DNA from: Chitinophagales bacterium
GTDB lineage: Bacteria; Bacteroidota; Bacteroidia; Chitinophagales; Saprospiraceae
Assembly (NCBI GenBank): GCA_013297745.1
Contig: JAAFIM010000042.1
Coordinates: forward strand, 1 to 33,368
Length of the DNA stretch: 33,368 bases
Direction of reading: 5' to 3'
The notes under the pieces are model-generated. The model had not been told where the DNA came from. It did not search any database and saw only the letters and a program-made list of their open reading frames with translations. The position numbers were made by a program, and so were the translations under genes. Within the stretch, counting starts at the first letter, position 1, and each line of letters begins with the position of its first letter. Shown in pieces: positions 1 to 8,386 of this stretch.

Positions 1-29
1 AAAAAAGCCCCAACTTTCGTTGAGGCTTT
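1..29 (-). terminator. Rho-independent terminator of the sdhCAB operon
   Basis: Read on the minus strand, an 11-bp stem (arms 19-29 and 4-14, one G-U pair) closes a GAAA tetraloop and is followed by a run of Ts. It lies 14 bases past the sdhB stop codon. Confidence 0.85.
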
Positions 30-43
30 ATTATTTTTAGTGA

Positions 44-814
44 TTAGCTGGCTGCATCTACGTCGGCGGTAAAGGTAGCGGCGAGATATTGGCGGTTCAT
101 ACGAGCGATGTTGGAAATAGAAATTTCTTTGGGACATTCAGCTTCGCAAGCGCCGATATTGGAGCAGAGACCGAAACCAAGTTCGTCCATACGTAAAACC
201 ATTTTCTGTACGCGATTTTTGCGTTCTACTTCGCCCTGTGGCAATAGCCCCAAGTGAGAAATTTTGGCAGAGGTAAACAACATAGCAGAAGCGTTGGGAC
301 AAGATGCTACACAAGCGCCACAACCTATACAAGCTGCTGATTCAAAGGCAGTTTGAGCGGTTTGTTGAGAGATAGGAATAGCGTTGCCGTCGGGAATACC
401 GCCTGTATTGACAGACACATAACCACCCGCTTGGATGATTTGGTCAAAGGCACTTCTATCGACAACTAAGTCTTTGATAACGGGAAAGGCTTTGGCGCGG
501 AAAGGTTCTATCCACAGCTCGTCGCCGTCTTGAAAGTTGTACATGTGTACTTGACAAGCTGTCGTGCCTTTCATAGGCCCGTGAGGGCGGCCGTTGATAA
601 CCAAACCACAAGTTCCACATATACCTTCGCGGCAATCGTGAGAGAAAGCAACGGTTTCTTTTTTGGCTTGGATAAGTTGTTCGTTCAATACATCCAACAT
701 TTCTAAGAAAGACATGTGGGTATTGGCTTTGACATTATATGATTCAAAATGTCCTACATCGGCAGCATTTTTTTGCCTCCAGACATTGAGTTTGAGATTG
801 ATTTCTTCTGCCAT
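44..814 (-). CDS. sdhB: Succinate dehydrogenase/fumarate reductase iron-sulfur subunit SdhB
   Basis: Electron-transfer subunit of complex II (succinate:quinone oxidoreductase). It passes electrons from the SdhA flavin through three Fe-S clusters to the membrane quinone site. The 256-residue protein has an N-terminal plant-type [2Fe-2S] ferredoxin domain with Cys61, Cys66, Cys69 and Cys87 (motif [10 protein letters not shown]). The C-terminal half is a bacterial-type ferredoxin domain with motif [12 protein letters not shown] near residue 160 and a second set, [12 protein letters not shown], near residue 215, which supply the [4Fe-4S] and [3Fe-4S] clusters. It is the last gene of the operon, starts 21 bases after sdhA ends and is followed by a terminator. 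Length and order are typical of Bacteroidota. Confidence 0.97.
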   Translation of the reverse strand: MAEEINLKLNVWRQKNAADVGHFESYNVKANTHMSFLEMLDVLNEQLIQAKKETVAFSHDCREGICGTCGLVINGRPHGPMKGTTACQVHMYNFQDGDELWIEPFRAKAFPVIKDLVVDRSAFDQIIQAGGYVSVNTGGIPDGNAIPISQQTAQTAFESAACIGCGACVASCPNASAMLFTSAKISHLGLLPQGEVERKNRVQKMVLRMDELGFGLCSNIGACEAECPKEISISNIARMNRQYLAATFTADVDAAS

Positions 815-835
815 AATTGGAGATTGTTTAAAAGG

Positions 836-2827
836 TTATTCGTAAGAGCGTTCTTTTAACTCTACATTTTCAAATACCAACTCTTCTTTGTGCAAAACGG
901 GTTCGCTATCCACGCCTGTAAATTCCCAAGCTGCTGCATAAGCAAACTCAGCATCGCGACGTAACGCTTCGCCTTTGTCCGTTGCATATTCTTCGCGGAA
1001 GTGCCCGCCACAAGATTCGTTGCGATTGAGTGCATCTCTAATCATCAACTCGCCTAATTCAAAAAAGTCAGCTACGCGCAAAGCTTTTTCCAACTCGGGG
1101 TTAAATTCATCGGCAACTCCTGGCACATAGACATTTGACCAAAATTCTTTGCGCAAAGCTTGTATTTTATTCAAAGCTAATTTTAACCCTTGTTCGGTGC
1201 GCGCCATACCGCAGTATTCCCACATAATTTTAACCCCTAATTCGCGGTGGAACGACTCTACAGAGCGGTTGCCTTTGACAGAGATTAGTTTTTGAATACG
1301 GTCGCGGGTGTCAGCTTCTGCTTGAGCAAATTCAGGGCTACTGGTATCAATTTTGGGCGTTTTAATCTCTTTGGATAAGAACGTACCGATTGTGTAAGGC
1401 AATACAAAATAACCGTCAGCCAAACCCTGCATTAGCGCAGAAGCACCTAAGCGGTTTGCGCCGTGGTCGGAGAAGTTGGCTTCACCAGCAGCGAATAAGC
1501 CCGGTACTGTAGTTTCTAAGTTGTAATCTACCCAAATACCGCCCATTGTGTAGTGAATGGCTGGGTACATACGCATAGGGGTATCGTATGGGTTTTCGTT
1601 GGTAATTTTGGCGTACATATCAAACAAGTTGCCGTATTTTGCCGCTACCACTTCTTTACCCAATTTGATAACTTCGCTATCGCTGGGATTGTTGATATTT
1701 TTGGCAGAAGCTACCGATTTGCCATAGCGTTTGATAGCCGCCGCAAAATCCAAATAAACAGCCAAGCCCGTTGCACCCACGCCGCGACCTTCATCGCATA
1801 CTTTTTTGGCAGCGCGAGAAGCCACATCGCGAGGCACGAGATTACCAAAGGCTGGATACATACGCTCCAAGTAGTAATCGCGGTCTTGTTCAGCAATTTC
1901 GCTGGGTTTTTTCTTGCAATCGGTTGCATTTTTTGGCACCCAAACCCGCCCGTCGTTGCGCAAAGACTCGGACATAAGGGTTAGTTTGGATTGATAATCG
2001 CCAGAAACGGGGATACAAGTGGGGTGAATTTGGCAAAAGCAAGGATTGGCAAAATATGCGCCGCGTCTGTGAGCTGTCCAAGCGGCGGTAACGTTGCTAC
2101 CCATAGCGTTGGTGGATAGATAATATACGTTGCCATAACCACCTGTAGCCAATACTACGGCGTGCGCACCAAAACGCTCTAATTTACCCGTCAATAGGTT
2201 GCGAACGATGATACCGCGCGCTTTGCCATCGACAACAACCAAATCCAACATTTCGTGGCGGTTGTACATTTTGACCGTACCCAACGCGATTTGGCGAGAA
2301 AGTGCGCTGTATGCGCCAATCAATAACTGTTGTCCCGTTTGGCCACGTGCGTAGAAAGTGCGCTGTACTTGAGTACCACCAAAAGAGCGCGTATCCAAAT
2401 TGCCGCCGTATTCACGCGCAAAAGGCACGCCTTGAGCTACACATTGGTCTATAATAGAACCAGATACTTCAGCCAAACGATGCACATTGGCTTCGCGAGC
2501 GCGGAAGTCGCCCCCTTTTATCGTATCATAGAACAAGCGATAAACGCTGTCGCCGTCATTGCGATAATTTTTGGCTGCGTTTATCCCCCCTTGAGCGGCT
2601 ATACTGTGCGCGCGGCGGGGGCTATCGTGGAAACAGAATGCTTTAACGTTATAACCCAATTCACCCAAAGTAGCAGCAGCCGAAGCACCAGCTAAGCCTG
2701 TACCTACCACGATGACATCCAAATTGCGTTTATTGTGGGGAGCTACAAGAGGCATATCAGAGCGATATTGCGACCATTTTTTGGACAATTCGCCTTTTGG
2801 GATTTTTGCATCTAATTTTTTACTCAT
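836..2827 (-). CDS. sdhA: Succinate dehydrogenase/fumarate reductase flavoprotein subunit SdhA
   Basis: Catalytic subunit of complex II, oxidising succinate to fumarate (or the reverse) in the TCA cycle at the cytoplasmic face of the membrane. The 663-residue protein shows the FAD-binding Rossmann motif [20 protein letters not shown] near residue 40. The histidyl-FAD attachment segment [12 protein letters not shown] follows near residue 75, with active-site stretches around [12 protein letters not shown] and [11 protein letters not shown]. The C-terminal FAD-contact segment is [19 protein letters not shown]. The long insertion after the FAD motif ([17 protein letters not shown]) is typical of the Bacteroidota/epsilon-type subfamily. 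It lies between sdhC (32-base gap) and sdhB in one operon. Whether it works physiologically as a dehydrogenase or a fumarate reductase cannot be read from sequence. Confidence 0.97.
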   Translation of the reverse strand: MSKKLDAKIPKGELSKKWSQYRSDMPLVAPHNKRNLDVIVVGTGLAGASAAATLGELGYNVKAFCFHDSPRRAHSIAAQGGINAAKNYRNDGDSVYRLFYDTIKGGDFRAREANVHRLAEVSGSIIDQCVAQGVPFAREYGGNLDTRSFGGTQVQRTFYARGQTGQQLLIGAYSALSRQIALGTVKMYNRHEMLDLVVVDGKARGIIVRNLLTGKLERFGAHAVVLATGGYGNVYYLSTNAMGSNVTAAWTAHRRGAYFANPCFCQIHPTCIPVSGDYQSKLTLMSESLRNDGRVWVPKNATDCKKKPSEIAEQDRDYYLERMYPAFGNLVPRDVASRAAKKVCDEGRGVGATGLAVYLDFAAAIKRYGKSVASAKNINNPSDSEVIKLGKEVVAAKYGNLFDMYAKITNENPYDTPMRMYPAIHYTMGGIWVDYNLETTVPGLFAAGEANFSDHGANRLGASALMQGLADGYFVLPYTIGTFLSKEIKTPKIDTSSPEFAQAEADTRDRIQKLISVKGNRSVESFHRELGVKIMWEYCGMARTEQGLKLALNKIQALRKEFWSNVYVPGVADEFNPELEKALRVADFFELGELMIRDALNRNESCGGHFREEYATDKGEALRRDAEFAYAAAWEFTGVDSEPVLHKEELVFENVELKERSYE

Positions 2828-2859
2828 AATTAAAAGTTTGAAATACTGCTTTATAAAAA

Positions 2860-3543
2860 TTAGAACCCTGAAACATGTTTGATAAAGAAAAATAAAGGCA
2901 TAGCCGCAAAACCCAATGGCACGATAATAGAAAATGCTGTGCCTGTGCTTTGTATTATAGGCGTATATTTTTTATGATTTAGCCCCAAAGTCTGGAAACC
3001 AGAAGCGAAACCGTGCAATAAATGCAAAGAAAGCGCAATCATAGAGACCACATAGAAACCCACTAATATAGGGTTTTGGAATGCTTCGGCTACCAATTTG
3101 TACAAATCTTTGTTGCCAGCTGTATCTACAGGCATAGTGGTAAAGTGCATTTTTGCCCAAAAATTGAACATGTGCGTGCCAATAAACGCAAAAACGATGA
3201 TACCCAAGGTTGCCATATTGTGTGCAGCGAAGCGGAAGCGCGTGTCTGACTTTTCTTTGCCCGCATAAGCTTGTCCTTTGGCGTTGCGGTTGTACAACCA
3301 AATCAAAATCCCCTTAACTGCATGCAACAAAATCATAGCATACAAGCCATAAGATACAGTTTTGATAAGGATATTGGAAGTCATAAATTTGGCGTAAGCA
3401 TTGAATGCTAAACCTTGGTCGTTAACAAAAAGTTGTAAATTGCCCGCCATGTGTACCAGCAAAAACGTGCACAAAAATAAGCCTGTGAGACTCATTATTA
3501 GCTTGCTGCCGATAGATGAATTAAAAAATTTGAGTAACCACAT
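2860..3543 (-). CDS. sdhC: Succinate dehydrogenase cytochrome b subunit SdhC (b558 type)
   Basis: Di-heme membrane anchor of complex II; it carries electrons to or from quinone. The 227-residue protein has about five hydrophobic helices, starting near residues 14, 60, 105, 155 and 200. Candidate heme-ligand histidines lie inside or at the ends of these helices: [43 protein letters not shown] and [12 protein letters not shown] single large anchor and no separate sdhD is the arrangement of the Bacteroidota b558 family (TIGR02046-like, named from family knowledge rather than a search). It is the first gene of the sdhCAB operon, with a TAAATTTG -7 box about 70 bases upstream. Confidence 0.95.
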   Translation of the reverse strand: MWLLKFFNSSIGSKLIMSLTGLFLCTFLLVHMAGNLQLFVNDQGLAFNAYAKFMTSNILIKTVSYGLYAMILLHAVKGILIWLYNRNAKGQAYAGKEKSDTRFRFAAHNMATLGIIVFAFIGTHMFNFWAKMHFTTMPVDTAGNKDLYKLVAEAFQNPILVGFYVVSMIALSLHLLHGFASGFQTLGLNHKKYTPIIQSTGTAFSIIVPLGFAAMPLFFFIKHVSGF

Positions 3544-3613
3544 AATTGTAAAAATATAATTTTTAGCTGGTTGCTGGGTTTAAAATGTTTATTTATAAAA
3601 AAAAATTTTGGCG

Positions 3614-3621
3614 CAAATTTA
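3614..3621 (-). promoter_or_regulatory. Promoter -7 element of sdhCAB
   Basis: TAAATTTG followed by CGCC matches the Bacteroidota -7 consensus TAnnTTTG. It lies 70 bases upstream of the sdhC start codon. No TTTG -33 element is seen at the expected distance. Confidence 0.6.
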
Positions 3622-3684
3622 TACTATACAAAACAAAAAACGGCTTTTTGTTCTATTTTTTTTGTTATTTAGAATGGTTTTAAA

Positions 3685-3720
3685 TAAAAAAGCCCCATTC
3701 TGCGCTAAGAATTGGGGGCT
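3685..3720 (-). terminator. Rho-independent terminator
   Basis: On the minus strand, stem arms AGCCCC/GGGGCT and ATTCT/AGAAT with a small bulge enclose loop TAGCGC and are followed by six Ts. It lies just past the stop of the secreted protein ending at 3730. Confidence 0.75.
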
Positions 3721-3729
3721 AAAAGACGT

Positions 3730-4347
3730 TTATTTTTCGGGAATTGTACAAAATAAGCTGATGTATTGCATATTTATACCTTTTATATTTTGATGCCAAC
3801 GGTTGAGCTTGCCTCTCATAAAGGGCTTATTTATAAAATTGTAAATAGGAATATGTAACGGGTATTCAAAAAAAGAAAAATTTGCTCCTACTTGTTGAAT
3901 ATGATTTTCTTTTTTTTCTCTATTAGCGTTGAAATCAATCAAAGTTTCTGATTCTACAAAAGTATAAAAATATCTAATTTTTTGATTAGGCAATAAAAGC
4001 GGGGCTTCTGTTTGGTCATCATTATTTTCTGCTTCAAAAAAAAAATTGAGAACAGGAGGACAACATTTATTTTCATCAACATAATCTAAAAATGGTACGT
4101 TATTTCTGTTTAAAGAGGCTGCATTACTTTTAGGTTGTACAAATACTACTCTATTAGAATTATTGTAAAACTCTTGTATTAGTAGTATAGTGTCCTCCAT
4201 TTGCAAAATAGTGTGAACCAAAATGTACTCATCATATTCATATTTTGTAGAACTTACAGCCTCACATTTAGCTAAAAACACAGTATCTTGTGCTTTTAGT
4301 GAAAAGCTTACCAAAAAAAATAAAAAAAAAATAAGTATAAGACGCAT
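3730..4347 (-). CDS. Hypothetical small secreted protein
   Basis: Unrecognised 205-residue protein. The first 19 residues (MRLILIFFLFFLVSFSLKA followed by Q) form a clear Sec signal peptide with an Ala-x-Ala-like cleavage site, so it should be exported. The mature part is Asn-, Phe- and Glu-rich and predicted mostly beta, with few cysteines. It has no lipobox and no T9SS sorting domain. A classical Shine-Dalgarno AAGGAGG sits 7 bases before the ATG, which is unusual for this genome and fixes the start. It is a single-gene unit bounded by its own terminator. Composition is AT-rich relative to sdhCAB. The function is unknown. Confidence 0.75.
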   Translation of the reverse strand: MRLILIFFLFFLVSFSLKAQDTVFLAKCEAVSSTKYEYDEYILVHTILQMEDTILLIQEFYNNSNRVVFVQPKSNAASLNRNNVPFLDYVDENKCCPPVLNFFFEAENNDDQTEAPLLLPNQKIRYFYTFVESETLIDFNANREKKENHIQQVGANFSFFEYPLHIPIYNFINKPFMRGKLNRWHQNIKGINMQYISLFCTIPEK

Positions 4348-4354
4348 TAGTTAG

Positions 4355-4361
4355 CCTCCTT
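4355..4361 (-). promoter_or_regulatory. Canonical Shine-Dalgarno sequence
   Basis: On the minus strand AAGGAGG stands 7 bases before the ATG at 4347. Other genes in this window lack such a sequence, as is usual in Bacteroidota, so this one is unusual and supports the start. Confidence 0.7.
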
Positions 4362-4422
4362 TATTATTTTACCTGTTTTAATATTAATAGCTCGTTGAAA
4401 AGCACCAGGCGTTTTTGATTTT

Positions 4423-4440
4423 GCATAGAAATTTATATGC
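4423..4440. promoter_or_regulatory. 18-bp near-perfect palindrome, possible operator
   Basis: GCATAGAAATTTATATGC equals its reverse complement except for one symmetric position pair. It lies 76-93 bases upstream of the secreted-protein gene that starts at 4347. It could bind a dimeric regulator, but AT-rich palindromes of this size can arise by chance. Confidence 0.3.
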
Positions 4441-4461
4441 TAAACTGGTAGATTTTACGGA

Positions 4462-4594
4462 TTTTTCAACCGAAGTTGTTTAGTAATTAAAGTTGTCCAG
4501 CAAAAAACAACTATGTGCACTTGATAGCGTGGGTTTCACCATTGAGCGCGAATGGCTTACAAATTTTAGTTACTAAACAACTTGAGTTGAAAAA
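4462..4594. mobile_element. MITE-like element with ~30-bp terminal inverted repeats
   Basis: The left end (4462-4491) and the reverse complement of the right end (4565-4594) match at 27 of 30 positions; both begin TTTTTCAAC and contain AAGTTGTTTAGTAA. The 133-bp element has no transposase. Its ~65-bp interior holds two small hairpins, one with GTG/CAC arms at 4529-4539 and one with CCATT/AATGG arms at 4539-4555. No clear target-site duplication is visible. It fits a miniature inverted-repeat transposable element or the joined ends of a decayed insertion sequence; a long stem-loop RNA or terminator is the alternative. Confidence 0.55.
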
Positions 4595-4600
4595 AATACT

Positions 4601-5158
4601 TTAATCCTCTTTTTTCTCGCAAACGTGCAAAAAAGCAGGCGGCACATTGAGCATCACAAAATCAATCACCACATTGCCGAATATGCGTTGATAGCGTTTT
4701 TTGGCAGCAGTAGAATAATGCAATTGCACATATTTAGTGCCTTTTTTCATATATTTATGCGCTTGTTCGATGATTTCGTCGGTGGGAATTATCACAAAAG
4801 GGATAGCAGAAATCACCCCATCCACTTGCTCGAAACCAGCCGCTTGGATATATTGACCCATTTTGGCGGCATCATCTTGAACTATAGTAACGCGAGGGTC
4901 ATCGCCTACAGTTTTGCGCAATTCTGCAATTAGCAATTCATTGATTTCAAAACTAATCAACTTGGTATCGGGCTTCATTTTTTGCAAAATATACTTGGTG
5001 ATAGAACCGTCACCAGCCCCCAATTCTACAATACATTTGGCATTATCGAAGTCCATATATTTTACCATATTTTTGCTGGTAAATTTGGAGGTAGCAGCCA
5101 CAGCCCCAACGGTTTTGAACCGTTTCATCCCCTCTAAAAAAAATTTTATAGCGTTCAT
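4601..5158 (-). CDS. SAM-dependent methyltransferase, phospholipid N-methyltransferase-like
   Basis: Class I methyltransferase of 185 residues. SAM-binding motif I is VELGAGDGSITKYIL at residues 44-58. The acidic residue of motif II is Glu71 (ISFEIN), and a VQDDAAK segment follows. The leader FFLEGMKRFKTVGAVAATSK resembles the membrane-associated N-terminus of COG3963 phospholipid/PE methyltransferases, whose usual pattern is F-x-R...VGA-x-x-PSS. Substrate therefore could be phosphatidylethanolamine, but rRNA-dimethylase-like relatives share the fold. The ORF is open a further 45 codons upstream, but the ATG at 5158 is chosen because a TATATTTG -7 element lies between the two starts. It is convergent with no neighbour and monocistronic. 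Confidence 0.75.
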   Translation of the reverse strand: MNAIKFFLEGMKRFKTVGAVAATSKFTSKNMVKYMDFDNAKCIVELGAGDGSITKYILQKMKPDTKLISFEINELLIAELRKTVGDDPRVTIVQDDAAKMGQYIQAAGFEQVDGVISAIPFVIIPTDEIIEQAHKYMKKGTKYVQLHYSTAAKKRYQRIFGNVVIDFVMLNVPPAFLHVCEKKED

Positions 5159-5213
5159 TGCAATTTTTGCGTTTTTGATATTTTGTAGAATAAAAGAAAA
5201 TCCAAAGCGGGCG

Positions 5214-5221
5214 CAAATATA
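5214..5221 (-). promoter_or_regulatory. Promoter -7 element of the methyltransferase gene
   Basis: TATATTTG followed by CGCCC matches TAnnTTTG. It lies 56 bases upstream of the ATG at 5158 and inside the longer open frame, which argues for the shorter protein. Confidence 0.6.
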
Positions 5222-5325
5222 GTCTTTTAGAAAGCTTTTTTTGTAGTTTTTATATTTTTTGCGAACTATTTGATAAAAAAACTGTGTTTGCAACCCTACA
5301 AAGGCAGATAATTACAAATAAGCTG

Positions 5326-5333
5326 TAATTTTG
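5326..5333 (+). promoter_or_regulatory. Promoter -7 element of proS
   Basis: TAATTTTG followed by CCCC matches TAnnTTTG, 45 bases upstream of the ATG at 5379. An alternative TTG start at 5331 falls inside this element and is therefore unlikely. Confidence 0.6.
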
Positions 5334-5378
5334 CCCCGCAAAAATTATTTTTATACCACAACCAAAAGTCTAAAGTTT

Positions 5379-6851
5379 ATGTCAAAAGAAATCACCAGCC
5401 AAGAAGAAAATTATTCGGAATGGTATTTGGATATTGTAAAAAAAGCCCAATTAGCGGATAATTCCAAAGTCAAAGGCTGTATGGTAATTAAGCCGTACGG
5501 GTTTGCAATTTGGGAAAAAATGCGCGATGAATTAGACCGCCAATTTAAAGCCACAGGGCACCAAAACGCTTACTTTCCCCTATTTATACCCAAATCATTT
5601 CTAAGCAAAGAAGCAGCCCACGTCGATGGTTTTGCCAAAGAATGTGCTGTAGTTACCCACCACCGATTGAAGGTTGGCGCAGACGGCAAGAGCGTAGTGG
5701 TCGACGAAACTGCCAAATTGGAAGAAGAGTTGATAGTTCGCCCCACTTCAGAGACGATAATTTGGGACACTTACAAAGATTGGATAAAATCTTATCGCGA
5801 TTTGCCCCTGTTGATAAATCAATGGGCGAATGTGGTGCGTTGGGAATTGCGCACGCGGTTATTTTTGCGCACTACCGAATTTTTGTGGCAAGAAGGACAT
5901 ACAGCCCACGCTACTGAAGCAGAAGCTATAGCAGAAGCGCGCCAAATGTTGGATATTTACGCCGATTTCGCCCGCGATTTTATGGCTATGCCCGTTTATA
6001 AAGGTACAAAAACCCCCAATGAGCGTTTTGCGGGTGCAGACGATACTTATACTATAGAAGCGTTGATGCAGGACGGGAAAGCGTTGCAAGCGGGCACTTC
6101 TCACTTTTTGGGTCAAAATTTTGCCAAAGCGTTTGAGGTTACCTTTTTGAATGAAAACAATAAGAATGAATACGTTTGGGCGACCTCGTGGGGCGTTTCT
6201 ACCCGATTAATGGGTGCGTTGATAATGAGCCATAGCGACAACGAAGGGTTGGTTTTGCCCCCAAAACTCGCTCCCATACAAGTGGTGATTATACCCATAC
6301 CCAAACCTGACGAAGCTATAGATGCAAAAGTGGCAGAAATTAGCCAAGCATTGCGCAAAAAAGGGATTACGGTCAAATACGACAACGATACCAAAACCCG
6401 CCCAGGGTTTAAATTCGCAGAGTACGAAATGCGCGGTGTTCCCGTTCGTTTGGCTTTGGGTGCGCGCGATTTGCAAAATGGCACTATAGAAATCGCCCGC
6501 CGAGATACGAAAGAGAAAAAATCCGTTAGTTTGGAAAATATAGCCGATTATGTGGAAAATTTATTGGTAGAAATTCAAGATAATTTGTACCAAAAAGCCA
6601 GCCAAAGGTTAAAAGACCGCACCCATACCGTCAACACTTGGGAAGAGTTTGTGGATGTGGTAGAAAATAAAGGCGGCTTTGCGTACGCGTATTGGGATGG
6701 CACTACAGAAACCGAAGTTAAAATCAAAAACTTAACTCAAGCTACCGCTCGCTGTATGCCTTGGGATTTGGAAGTAGCCGAAGGTACAAAAACTTGTATT
6801 TTGACCGGCGCGCCCGCTACCCAGCGCGTTTTGTTCGCCAAAGCGTATTAA
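5379..6851 (+). CDS. proS: Prolyl-tRNA synthetase (ProS type 3, no editing insertion)
   Basis: Class II aminoacyl-tRNA synthetase charging tRNA-Pro with proline. The 490-residue protein begins [20 protein letters not shown]. It contains motif 2-region sequences [16 protein letters not shown] and [20 protein letters not shown], motif 3 [16 protein letters not shown], then an anticodon-binding domain ([14 protein letters not shown] onward). The zinc-binding-like C-terminal extension ends in Tyr (LFAKAY), as in archaeal/eukaryotic-type and many Bacteroidota enzymes. It lacks the INS editing domain of E. coli-type ProRS. The ATG at 5379 is preferred over a TTG 48 bases upstream that overlaps the promoter. 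A strong terminator follows. Confidence 0.95.
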   Translation: MSKEITSQEENYSEWYLDIVKKAQLADNSKVKGCMVIKPYGFAIWEKMRDELDRQFKATGHQNAYFPLFIPKSFLSKEAAHVDGFAKECAVVTHHRLKVGADGKSVVVDETAKLEEELIVRPTSETIIWDTYKDWIKSYRDLPLLINQWANVVRWELRTRLFLRTTEFLWQEGHTAHATEAEAIAEARQMLDIYADFARDFMAMPVYKGTKTPNERFAGADDTYTIEALMQDGKALQAGTSHFLGQNFAKAFEVTFLNENNKNEYVWATSWGVSTRLMGALIMSHSDNEGLVLPPKLAPIQVVIIPIPKPDEAIDAKVAEISQALRKKGITVKYDNDTKTRPGFKFAEYEMRGVPVRLALGARDLQNGTIEIARRDTKEKKSVSLENIADYVENLLVEIQDNLYQKASQRLKDRTHTVNTWEEFVDVVENKGGFAYAYWDGTTETEVKIKNLTQATARCMPWDLEVAEGTKTCILTGAPATQRVLFAKAY

Positions 6852-6855
6852 AAAT

Positions 6856-6894
6856 AAAAATCCCCTTCGCCAACTGACGGAGGGGATTTTTTTT
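6856..6894 (+). terminator. Rho-independent terminator after proS
   Basis: Stem CCCCTTCG/CGGAGGGG, extended by AAAAAT/ATTTTT flanks, with loop CCAACTGA and a T8 run. The hairpin is nearly identical to the one at 10444-10480. Confidence 0.9.
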
Positions 6895-6901
6895 ATTTTT
6901 A

Positions 6902-6933
6902 TTTGGTGTTATTGAATTTTGGTTTTACCTTTG
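6902..6933 (+). promoter_or_regulatory. Promoter of the ATPase cassette (-33 and -7)
   Basis: TTTG at 6902-6905, a 20-base spacer and TACCTTTG at 6926-6933 form a complete Bacteroidota promoter 39 bases upstream of the ATPase ATG. It shows the two-gene cassette is transcribed on its own after the proS terminator. Confidence 0.75.
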
Positions 6934-6972
6934 TGCCGAAATTAGCTTTTTACACCAAAATCAGCCATACAA

Positions 6973-8385
6973 ATGTTTAAATTAAAGCTCAACAACTTTC
7001 GCGGTTTCTTAAATCAAGAATTTGACTTTTCTCGTGTCAACATATTAATAGGTGAAAATAGTGCTGGCAAAAGCAGTATTTTTAAATTTTTACTTGCTTT
7101 AAAACAAAGTTTGCGTTCCCGAAATGACAGAGCATCTAATTTAACGTTATCAGGCGAATACGTGGATTTAGGAAATTATAAAGAAACTATCTATAACCAC
7201 GAAATAGATAGAAATTTATTTTTTTCTTTTGAATTTGGCGAAAATTATCACCGCTTTTTTTCAAATAGATTACCAAAAGGGCATAAATTTAATAATTTTC
7301 TTGAAAACATTGCACAATCAAAAACAGTTTTAAACTTTGAACTCAGTAAAAATTTAAGCTACCATAAAAATATCATTTTCAGTATAAATAATGAAACTGT
7401 GGGGACAATAAAATTTGTATTTCCGCAAGACGAAAATATAGCTGAACAAGATATTTATTTAATTGGTGAAAGCCCAAAATGTGAGCTTATATTTGAAAGT
7501 AAATATTTTAATCAAGTATTTGAACTAAAAGAAGTGGAATATGAAAAGCAGGCTTTTTTAACTCTTATAAATGGAAGTTTAAAGAATAGCATTGCTAAAT
7601 ATAGCAACTTGGAAGAAGCACAACAGGTGGAACTTCATAATCAACTTGCGTATTTATTGACATCTCAAAATTTTCTACAAAGACAATTAATTAGGTTGGA
7701 ATATGTAAATCCTTTGTTAGACGACAAAGCAGAACGTATGTATTCTTTTATAAGTGAGCCAAAAAGAATACAACAAATCAAAAATATAAGGGATTTAATT
7801 GAATTTCTTGAAGCACCAACGACAAACGAAATATTTAAAACTGATTTAACTAATTTCCTTAAAAAATTAGGGCTTCTTGATGATTTTTATATAAAAAAAG
7901 AAGGTCCTACAAGAGAATTTAGGGTAATTATAAATGGTATGGATAGCAATATATTAGATGTCGGTTTTGGTGTATCCTTACAAATTCCTATTTTTGCCCA
8001 AGCACTTTTTTTAGAAAGTATAAAAATAACAACAATCGACAAAGACCAAAAGAAGGTTGACACGGAAGAAGGTAAAACTCTTTTGATAGAACAGCCAGAA
8101 ATTCATTTACACCCAGCTTTACAAGCCAAATTTATGGAAACACTACTAAGTATTGGTAGTAACAATGTCTATTTTATAGAAACGCACAGCGAGCATATTG
8201 TTCGAAGACTGCAAGTTATGGTTAAAAACGGCGGCATAGCATCAAACGATATTTCAATTCATTACTTCAAAGAAATGCAAAAATCGGAGCATAAAATAAA
8301 CTCCGAAACAGGGAAACTACGCCCTAATTTTCCAAAAGGTTTCTATGATGTTTCTTATGATTTAGGTTTTCAATTAATGAGCTAA
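6973..8385 (+). CDS. AAA family ATPase, DUF3696/AAA15-like (SMC/ABC-type)
   Basis: Predicted ATPase of 470 residues. Walker A is GENSAGKSS at residues 27-35. An ABC/SMC-like Walker B region LLIEQPEIHLHP spans residues 370-381, with catalytic Glu/His-rich ETHSEH at 403-408 (H-loop). The C-terminal segment NGGIASNDISIHYFKEM resembles DUF3696, found on AAA15/OLD-related ATPases. The middle is helical and probably a coiled-coil arm. No TOPRIM domain is present, so it is not an OLD nuclease. It is followed one base later by an unrecognised gene, implying translational coupling. Local GC is visibly lower than in proS next door, which suggests horizontal acquisition. A role in defence is inference from such paired ATPases, not shown by sequence. 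Confidence 0.85.
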   Translation: MFKLKLNNFRGFLNQEFDFSRVNILIGENSAGKSSIFKFLLALKQSLRSRNDRASNLTLSGEYVDLGNYKETIYNHEIDRNLFFSFEFGENYHRFFSNRLPKGHKFNNFLENIAQSKTVLNFELSKNLSYHKNIIFSINNETVGTIKFVFPQDENIAEQDIYLIGESPKCELIFESKYFNQVFELKEVEYEKQAFLTLINGSLKNSIAKYSNLEEAQQVELHNQLAYLLTSQNFLQRQLIRLEYVNPLLDDKAERMYSFISEPKRIQQIKNIRDLIEFLEAPTTNEIFKTDLTNFLKKLGLLDDFYIKKEGPTREFRVIINGMDSNILDVGFGVSLQIPIFAQALFLESIKITTIDKDQKKVDTEEGKTLLIEQPEIHLHPALQAKFMETLLSIGSNNVYFIETHSEHIVRRLQVMVKNGGIASNDISIHYFKEMQKSEHKINSETGKLRPNFPKGFYDVSYDLGFQLMS

Positions 8386-8386
8386 A

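Noticed and set aside
1553-1984. 143-codon + strand open frame inside sdhA
   Set aside because: Antisense of a highly conserved enzyme gene, with no promoter and no protein-like character.
4462-4594. Complete insertion sequence
   Set aside because: Only about 65 bases lie between the inverted ends, with no transposase frame and no clear target duplication; called MITE-like instead.
5331-5378. Upstream TTG start for proS
   Set aside because: The TTG is part of the TAATTTTG promoter element, so the transcript begins after it.
6973-8385. OLD-family nuclease (Gabija GajA-like)
   Set aside because: No C-terminal TOPRIM motif (E...DxD) is present; the C-terminus resembles DUF3696.
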